Positions 6,351 through 10,907 of a stretch of 10,907 nt of DNA are shown piece after piece. The stretch is taken from assembly GCA_937141995.1 (NCBI GenBank), contig CAKZQX010000500.1, forward strand, positions 1 through 10,907, in the 5' to 3' direction. Within the stretch, counting starts at the first letter, position 1; each line of letters opens with the position of its first letter. The notes under the pieces are model-generated. The model was given only the letters and a program-made list of their open reading frames with translations, had not been told where the DNA came from and ran no database searches. Made by a program: the position numbers and the translations under genes. The stretch is from an uncultured Chloroflexaceae bacterium. Its GTDB lineage: Bacteria; Chloroflexota; Chloroflexia; Chloroflexales; Chloroflexaceae.

Positions 6351-7278
6351 CACGGTTTTAAGTCTTGACTTTGGCGGGACGAAACTTGCAGCCGGGCTGG
6401 TGCATGTCGGCAGCGGCGCTGTCGTTGCGGCGGCGCGCTGCCCAACTCCTGCCGATGCCCCGGCCGGTTACGCCGCCATGCTGGAGATGGCGCGCGATCT
6501 GCTGGCCCAATCCGCCGAACCGGTGCAGACCGTCGGTGTCAGCTTTGGCGGCCCGGTCGAAGTTGATGGTCGCACCGTACGCCGCTCGATGCATGTGCCC
6601 GGCTGGGAGGCCATGCCTCTGGCCGAGCGGATGGAGGCGGACCTGGCGCTGCCCTGCGCCATCGCCAATGACGCCGACGCGGCCGCCCTGGCCGAGCAGC
6701 GCTACGGTGCCGGGCGCGCGGTCACGCATCTGCTCTACCTGACGGTCAGCACGGGCATCGGTGGTGGCATTATCATCGACGGGAAGATCCATCGCGGCGC
6801 GCATGCCTGGGCCGGTGAGATCGGGCACCAGGTGCTTGACCCGAATGGCCCGCCGTGCGATTGCGGGCGCAACGGCTGTCTGGAGGCACTGGCATCCGGC
6901 CGGGCAGTTGCGCACGCGGCACAGGCAGCCCTGGCACACGCCGGTACGGCTGACTCTCGGTTGCGCCGGCATGCGCCCATTACCGCCCAGGATGTCACCG
7001 CGGCGGCAGCGGCCGGTGATCCGGCGGCGCAGGCGGTCTGGGAGACGGCAATGACCTGGCTGGGGATCGGTATTGCCAACGCGGCCAATATCCTCAACCC
7101 GGCGCGGGTGATCATTGGCGGCGGGCTAACTAACGCCGGGTCGTTGCTGTTCGATCCGGTGCGCCAGACGGTGGCCCGGCGCACGCTGGACCCCGACCTG
7201 GAAATTGTTCCGGCAGCCCTGGGGGAGCATGTCGGGTTGCTGGCAGGCGCGGCGATCGCTCCGGCAGAGATGGTATAA
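6343..7278 (+). CDS. ROK-family sugar kinase (glucokinase-like)
   Basis: A 311-residue ROK protein without an N-terminal helix-turn-helix, so a kinase rather than a repressor. The ATP phosphate loop is DFGGTK (9-14). The sugar-binding and catalytic region IANDADAAALAE (107-118) carries the expected base Asp110. GEIGHQ (158-163) provides the sugar-contacting Glu159 and zinc ligand His162. The zinc-binding signature CDCGRNGCLE (172-181) provides Cys172, Cys174 and Cys179. By family it phosphorylates glucose, N-acetylglucosamine, N-acetylmannosamine or a related hexose at the expense of ATP; the exact sugar is not determinable. Its ATG lies inside the end of serC (8-nt overlap) with only a weak AGAAAGA in front, suggesting translational coupling. 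The pairing with a serine pathway gene is unusual and may be incidental. Confidence 0.92.
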   Translation: MDNTVLSLDFGGTKLAAGLVHVGSGAVVAAARCPTPADAPAGYAAMLEMARDLLAQSAEPVQTVGVSFGGPVEVDGRTVRRSMHVPGWEAMPLAERMEADLALPCAIANDADAAALAEQRYGAGRAVTHLLYLTVSTGIGGGIIIDGKIHRGAHAWAGEIGHQVLDPNGPPCDCGRNGCLEALASGRAVAHAAQAALAHAGTADSRLRRHAPITAQDVTAAAAAGDPAAQAVWETAMTWLGIGIANAANILNPARVIIGGGLTNAGSLLFDPVRQTVARRTLDPDLEIVPAALGEHVGLLAGAAIAPAEMV

Positions 7279-7289
7279 TGAATGACTAT

Positions 7290-7380
7290 CTGACACACGT
7301 TACGTGGTTACTAACCGGGAAGGGAACTTTGCCTTCGGCAGGGCGGAAAACTCTATTCTTTTTTGATGAATTTTGAAAAA
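7290..7380 (+). repeat. Dispersed repeat element, copy C (right end missing)
   Basis: This begins about 12 bp after the ROK stop codon with CTGACACACGTTACGTGGT, which matches the right end of copy B read in reverse (CTGACACGCGTTACGCGGT) at 17 of 19 positions. It continues TTACTAACCGGGAAGGGAA and CTTCGGCAGGGCGGAA, then a TTTTTT run, in the same order as copy A (cactgaaccgaaagggaa, cctccggcagggtggaa, tttttt). No inverted right end is found downstream, so it is truncated or interrupted by the next repeat. With the following palindrome it fills the 347-bp gap 7279-7625, where I see no gene. Confidence 0.55.
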
Positions 7381-7381
7381 T

Positions 7382-7557
7382 ATAGTCCAGATAGGTAATC
7401 TACTGGCGTCCCGGCTTATGAACGTTGAGAACATAGTCCGGATATGAATGACCGGGAGTCCCGGCTCTCGCCGGTTGGATACCTGTCGGGACAGGGTATA
7501 CTGCCAGGAACGCCTGATCCGGCTGAAGCCGGGACTCCTGAGCGGCGATATCTGGAT
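7382..7557. repeat. Long imperfect palindrome (7438-7555) preceded by an extra copy of its left arm
   Basis: The arms pair in three blocks: CCGGATAT (7438-7445) with ATATCTGG (7548-7555), GGAGTCCCGGCT (7455-7466) with AGCCGGGACTCC (7527-7538), and GCCGG (7470-7474) with CCGGC (7519-7523). An apical hairpin CCTGT-cggg-ACAGG (7482-7495) lies inside. A degenerate extra left arm at 7382-7416 (TAGTCCAGATA, then GGCGTCCCGGCT) gives a direct repeat with about 53-bp spacing. The structure could be a non-autonomous mobile element, an extragenic palindrome or a structured transcript. It ends about 70 bp before the VOC gene. Confidence 0.65.
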
Positions 7558-7625
7558 GAAACATTCAAACTTCACTGTAACGCCTGTTATTTATGAAAAC
7601 CGACACAAAGAGATAGGGATAGCTG

Positions 7626-8054
7626 ATGCCACGACTTGCCTTTGATGCCCAGATTACATTTGTTCCCACAACCGATCTTACGACCTGTGCCCACTTCTAC
7701 GAGACGATTATGGTGCTGCCGATGATCCTTGATCAGGAGACCTGCCGCATCTATCAGGTGACGGAACAGAGCTACCTGGGGTTTTGCCAGAGTGATGATC
7801 CACTGCCCTGGGATGACCGGGTGATCCTGACACTGGTTAGTGATGATGTGGATGGCTGGTATGCCCGCCTCAACACCCAGGGTGTAACAACAGACGGACC
7901 ACCCCGCGAAAACCGGCAGTACCGCATCTACCACTTCTTTGCGCGCGATGCGAATGGCTACCGCCTGGAGTTTCAGCGCTTCCTGGACACCTTTCCCCCT
8001 GAGAGTGCCCCGTTCCCTCCCGATGAAGAAACGCCGCCAGGCAGTACCGCGTGA
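7626..8054 (+). CDS. VOC-superfamily (glyoxalase/bleomycin resistance-like) protein
   Basis: A single-module VOC protein of 142 residues. The first beta-alpha-beta half contains ITFVPTTDLTTCAHFYETIMVLPM (10-33, in two pieces: strand then the CAHFYE helix). The second half ends in the diagnostic FFARDANGYRLEFQRF (104-119), in which Glu115 sits at the usual metal-ligand position. The usual first-strand His ligand is absent (Gln9/Thr11 region), so metal binding may be altered and the reaction cannot be assigned. The C-terminal tail (121-142) is Pro/acid-rich. The start at 7626 is preceded by AGGGAT at 6-8 nt. The stop overlaps the GTG start of the glycosyltransferase (GTGA, 4 nt), so the pair forms an operon. 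Enzyme, binding protein and resistance roles are all possible. Confidence 0.8.
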   Translation: MPRLAFDAQITFVPTTDLTTCAHFYETIMVLPMILDQETCRIYQVTEQSYLGFCQSDDPLPWDDRVILTLVSDDVDGWYARLNTQGVTTDGPPRENRQYRIYHFFARDANGYRLEFQRFLDTFPPESAPFPPDEETPPGSTA

Positions 8055-9181
8055 AAATCGTGATGCTCTCCAAGGCGCTCGTCTCCGGCGCGTATCAGAA
8101 GAAACTGGAGGAACTGGCCCGCCTGCCCGAGGTAGATCTGCTGGCGCTGGTGCCACCGGCCTGGCATGAGCCCCGGGTCGGCACCATCCGGCTGGATCGC
8201 CGATTTACGCAGGGCTATCGCCTGGAGGTGCTGCCAATCCTGTTCAACGGCCGGCACCATCTGCATTTCTATCCGGGCCTGCGGCAAGTGCTGCAACGGG
8301 AGCGGCCGGATCTGCTGCATATCGACGAGGAGTCGTTCAACCCGGCCACCTTCCTGGCGCTCCGGGCCGGGCGGGCAGTCGGGGCGCGCTGCTGCTTCTA
8401 TAACTATGCCAACAACGACCGCTACTACCCGCCGCCCTTCAACCTGTTTGAGCGCTACGCCTTCCGCCACGCGGCGTATGCGCTTGTCTGCAATCAGGAG
8501 GCTGCCCAGATCATTCGCCGCCACGGTTACGCCGGCCCGCTGGCGGTGCTACCGCAGTTTGGCGTCGATCCGGAGTTATTCCACCCGGCGGACAAACAAC
8601 GCACCCTGACTAACGACTTTATTGTCGGGTATGTCGGGCGACTGGTGCCGGAGAAGGGCGTGCTGGACCTGGTAGAAGCGCTGGTCGAGTTGCCGGCGCA
8701 TGTGCGGTTGCGACTGGTTGGCGCGGGGGCGTTGCGCCCACAGATCGAGCGGCGGGTCGCCGAACTGGGCCTGCGCGGACGGGTTGAACTGCGCCCCGCC
8801 GTCGCTAGCACCGATGTCCCGGCCACGTTGCGCGAACTGGATGCGCTGGTGCTGCCCTCACACACCATGCCCAACTGGAAGGAGCAGTTCGGGCGCATTC
8901 TGATCGAGGCGATGAGTTCCGGGGTACCGGTGGTAGGCTCATCCTCGGGGGAGATCCCGAATGTTATTGGTGATGCCGGGCTGGTCTTTCCCGAAAAGGA
9001 CATCACCGCGTTGCGTGCTTGCCTGGACCGCCTGCTGCATGACGCGGCGCTGTGGCAGCGGTTACGTGAGCAGGGACGCAACCGGGTGCTGGCCCACTAT
9101 ACTCAGGCCGCGCTGGCCCGCCGCTACTACGCCATCTACCGGGAGATGCTGACCGCGGCATCCACCCGCCATCCCCGATGA
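8051..9181 (+). CDS. GT4-type (GT-B fold) glycosyltransferase
   Basis: A complete retaining-type glycosyltransferase of 376 residues with two Rossmann-like lobes. The N-terminal acceptor lobe begins KIVMLSKALVSGAYQKK (2-18). The linker FGVDPELFHP (170-179) leads into the donor lobe with GYVGRLVPEKG (193-203), RLVGAGALRP (221-230) and the EX7E motif EQFGRILIEAMSSG (278-291; Glu278 and Glu286), then SSSGEIPNVIGDAGLVF (297-313). By family it moves a sugar from an activated nucleotide donor to a lipid, glycan or small molecule at the cytoplasmic face. Donor and acceptor are not determinable, and no capsule or lipid cluster lies nearby. It begins with GTG overlapping the VOC stop, implying coupled translation. 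A 7-bp stem hairpin and a dispersed repeat follow the stop codon. Confidence 0.9.
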   Translation: MKIVMLSKALVSGAYQKKLEELARLPEVDLLALVPPAWHEPRVGTIRLDRRFTQGYRLEVLPILFNGRHHLHFYPGLRQVLQRERPDLLHIDEESFNPATFLALRAGRAVGARCCFYNYANNDRYYPPPFNLFERYAFRHAAYALVCNQEAAQIIRRHGYAGPLAVLPQFGVDPELFHPADKQRTLTNDFIVGYVGRLVPEKGVLDLVEALVELPAHVRLRLVGAGALRPQIERRVAELGLRGRVELRPAVASTDVPATLRELDALVLPSHTMPNWKEQFGRILIEAMSSGVPVVGSSSGEIPNVIGDAGLVFPEKDITALRACLDRLLHDAALWQRLREQGRNRVLAHYTQAALARRYYAIYREMLTAASTRHPR

Positions 9182-9190
9182 TTTCCACAA

Positions 9191-9212
9191 GTTATCCACA
9201 TATCGGGATAAC
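9191..9212. other. Hairpin just downstream of the glycosyltransferase gene
   Basis: GTTATCC (9191-9197) and GGATAAC (9206-9212) form a perfect 7-bp stem with an 8-nt loop, 9 nt after the stop codon. No U tract follows, so it would be a weak terminator or an RNA-stabilising stem. It contains TTATCCACA (9192-9200), which equals the DnaA-box consensus but is a lone match. Confidence 0.4.
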
Positions 9213-9230
9213 ATTCAATAGCTGGGGTAC

Positions 9231-9391
9231 AAGGGAATTTCGTCTCCGGCAGGGTGATACCGAACCTCCTTTTTGCAAAAAAGATCGAAAATAGACCACG
9301 CTTCCGTCGGCGAATCCGGTCGTTCATCCCGGCACATGCCTGATGTGCATGCCCACCGCGTAACGCGTGTCAGTAACACGACGTACGCGGT
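9231..9391 (+). repeat. Dispersed repeat element, copy B, with a terminal hairpin
   Basis: Positions 9231-9289 match 943-1001 of element A at 51 of 59 positions by eye, including CTCCGGCAGGGTG and AAAAAGATCGAA, in the same orientation. The right end CCCACCGCGTAACGCGTGTC equals the element A right end for its first 11 bases. No left terminal repeat is seen, so it is left-truncated. ACCGCGTA (9355-9362) pairs with TACGCGGT (9384-9391), with CGTGT/ACACG inside, giving a 37-nt hairpin. The second arm reads on as TACGCGGTCCCTGA, like the left end of element A (TACGCGGTCACTGA), suggesting two abutting ends. It sits between converging genes. Confidence 0.65.
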
Positions 9392-9419
9392 CCCTGACGT
9401 GGCAGCCCTGGAAACAGCC

Positions 9420-9439
9420 TACCCGGTACTACCCGGTAC
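9420..9439. repeat. 10-bp tandem duplication across the VanW-family stop codon
   Basis: TACCCGGTAC occurs twice without a gap (9420-9429, 9430-9439). The TAG stop of the VanW-family gene (9431-9429) spans the junction. Removing one unit would restore the same stop, so it has no effect on the product. Confidence 0.6.
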
Positions 9440-10907
9440 CACGCACAAACACATTCGGCCAGGCTTTGAAGCGGGTAAAGAAGGTATCGCGCTGCACTTC
9501 TTCGCCATTTTCAATAATTGAGCGGTAGACCACAATGTCACGCCCGCTGCGCGCCACATCGCTCTGGTAGACCGTACCGGATGGGCGACTGGGATCATTG
9601 ATGTAGATCGGCGAGCCGGGCGGGCTGACCTCATTACTGATGTAGGGGCCATCGAGCACAACCTCGCGGTCGGGGCGGGTACCATACAGGCTGACCGTCA
9701 GCACCTGGTTGATCTCATCCACATAGGAATGCATCAGCAGCCAGTGCCCGGTATCATTCACAAACTTGAGATCATTTACGCCGGTGTAGATAGTCGCATC
9801 CATGCCCGCGCCATCGCCATACGCGCCAAAGGCAAAGCGGTCGTACCAACTGATGTAGAAGGGATGGGCGTAGCGCTCGGTAATCGGCAACCCGGCCCAG
9901 AACGCCGCCCGAAAGACCGTTGTCGAGTTCTGGCAGACGCCGCCGCCCCACTCCAGTTGCGTGCGGTTGCCGATGATGGCGTAGCCCTCCACAAACCCAT
10001 TCGCGGCATCCACACTACCCAGTTGCGTGTTAAACGAAAACTCGGCGTCGGGCGGAATCAGCACGCCATCCATGCGTGTGGCCCCCGCCTTGATATTGGT
10101 AATACGGTACTGCGCCGACCCGGCAAAGCTACTGCGCCCCTCCCCGACCAGTTCAACAATGCCCAGTTCGCCGATCTTGTCGGCCGTCACCTGCGGGTAG
10201 AGTTCCTCAAAAGGCAGCGCCAGCGTGCGCGTCGTCGGCGAACTTACGTGCAGTGTCTCGCTGATAACCTGTACCGCTTCCTCCTGCTTGAGCCGCCAGC
10301 CCTGCCGACCCTCCTGCACCACCTGCACCGTGCCATCCGCAAAGCGCAGGCGCGGCTCAACACTGCCGCTGTCCACAATCTGCGCCAGTCCTTCAACCGC
10401 TTCGGTCAGTCGCTCCGGGTTCACCGCAACGCGTAATTCCTCATCAACCGGCGACACCGTGATCAACTCGGCCAGACGATCGGCTTCCCAGACCCAGCGC
10501 TCCTCACCACGCGTCAGGACGAGCGGACTGCTGAGAAACTCGCCGGCATCCTCCTGTGCCACCACCAGTGCCGCATCATCAATCGACGGCTCCAGCAGGC
10601 GGGTGCGCAACGCAACCTCCTGTGGCGTCAGCATCTGGAGGGCCAGCATGATATCGTTGGCGGTATCATCGATTAGCACCTGCCGCCCGGGCGCGCCGGG
10701 TGTGCCCAGAATACGCCCTCCGGCCAGACTGAGCGCGGCATCGCTCGGTGGCTGCTCCAGCGGCGCGGAAATTGAGTAGAGATAGTCCTGAAGGCGCTGC
10801 CGGTCGATCACCAGGCGGGGCGCGACATCAATGCCGGTGCGCCAGAGCATCCACTGTTCACGCAGGCGGGTCAGGACATCGCCGCGCCGGCCCGGTTCCC
10901 GCGCCAC
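9429..10907 (-). CDS. VanW/YoaR-family protein with peptidoglycan-binding-like modules, N-terminus outside window
   Basis: The frame is open across the right edge; the GTG at the boundary is probably coincidental, because the membrane anchor or signal normally found at the start of this family is not seen. The 492 visible residues show two repeats resembling the PG_binding_4 module (about 30-120 and 160-245), then a complete VanW domain (about 263-410). The VanW domain contains YRITNIKAGA (267-276), GVLIPPDAEFSFN (281-293), GFVEGYAII (304-312), the signature WGGGVCQNSTT (320-330) and the closing TVSLYGT (404-410). About 80 further residues follow; no G5 domain is apparent. Family members are extracytoplasmic and wall-associated; the molecular function is unknown, and the link to vancomycin resistance is by name only. 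It converges on the glycosyltransferase gene. Confidence 0.88.
   Translation of the reverse strand: MAREPGRRGDVLTRLREQWMLWRTGIDVAPRLVIDRQRLQDYLYSISAPLEQPPSDAALSLAGGRILGTPGAPGRQVLIDDTANDIMLALQMLTPQEVALRTRLLEPSIDDAALVVAQEDAGEFLSSPLVLTRGEERWVWEADRLAELITVSPVDEELRVAVNPERLTEAVEGLAQIVDSGSVEPRLRFADGTVQVVQEGRQGWRLKQEEAVQVISETLHVSSPTTRTLALPFEELYPQVTADKIGELGIVELVGEGRSSFAGSAQYRITNIKAGATRMDGVLIPPDAEFSFNTQLGSVDAANGFVEGYAIIGNRTQLEWGGGVCQNSTTVFRAAFWAGLPITERYAHPFYISWYDRFAFGAYGDGAGMDATIYTGVNDLKFVNDTGHWLLMHSYVDEINQVLTVSLYGTRPDREVVLDGPYISNEVSPPGSPIYINDPSRPSGTVYQSDVARSGRDIVVYRSIIENGEEVQRDTFFTRFKAWPNVFVRGTG

Noticed and set aside
7300..7645. Open frames of 91 (minus) and 65 (plus) residues in the gap before the VOC gene
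   Set aside because: Both are translations of the repeat and palindrome sequences, without ribosome sites or family resemblance.
9192..9200. TTATCCACA, a perfect DnaA-box consensus, as a sign of a replication origin
   Set aside because: It is a single box within a perfect 7-bp hairpin, without dnaA, dnaN or an AT-rich unwinding region nearby.
9729..10436. 235-residue plus-strand open frame
   Set aside because: It is antisense to the VanW-family gene and is a by-product of its codon use.

Overview
The window looks like a chromosomal segment of a GC-rich free-living bacterium. The mix of Uma2-family paralogues, a VanW/YoaR-type wall protein, a ROK kinase, a ThuA-like protein and AT-richer intergenic repeats suits Chloroflexota (class Chloroflexia) best. 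That placement is an inference from gene style; no marker gene fixes it. There are no rRNA or tRNA genes, no CRISPR array and no transposase.

Layout: (1) 1-878, minus strand, a PfkB-family sugar (phosphate) kinase whose last residues run off the left edge. (2) 879-1387, a gene-free stretch holding a 164-bp MITE-like element with terminal inverted repeats and a 7-bp target duplication, a possible promoter, a hairpin terminator, a 35-bp tandem repeat and a 7-bp tandem repeat. (3) 1388-5030, a minus-strand block. It reads, in order of transcription, a ThuA-like protein, two tandem Uma2-family proteins with identical amino-acid sequences, an FAD-dependent oxidoreductase, and after a gap a 62-residue Trp-rich protein of unknown function. 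(4) 5031-5243, a divergent control region with a 100-bp imperfect palindrome just ahead of serC. (5) 5244-7278, plus strand, serC (phosphoserine aminotransferase) overlapping a ROK-family sugar kinase by 8 nt. (6) 7279-7625, a 347-bp gene-free stretch full of repeats, including a 118-bp imperfect palindrome. (7) 7626-9181, plus strand, a VOC-fold protein overlapping a GT4-type glycosyltransferase by 4 nt. (8) 9182-9428, intergenic hairpins and a third copy of the dispersed repeat. (9) 9429-10907, minus strand, the C-terminal 492 residues of a VanW-family protein.

The genes are mostly housekeeping or envelope and sugar functions: serine/PLP metabolism, sugar phosphorylation, glycosyl transfer and a wall-associated protein. 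No convincing new multi-gene system is visible. The most unusual content lies between the genes. A family of small elements shares ends of the type CAGRAnTTACGC or a conserved core (gggaa, then CGGCAGGG, then a T-run/A-run palindrome). It occupies three of the intergenic regions, with a probable relative in the serC leader. One copy appears to have landed between the PfkB-family gene and its likely promoter. The second point of note is the recent or gene-converted Uma2 duplication: six differences in 573 bp, all synonymous.
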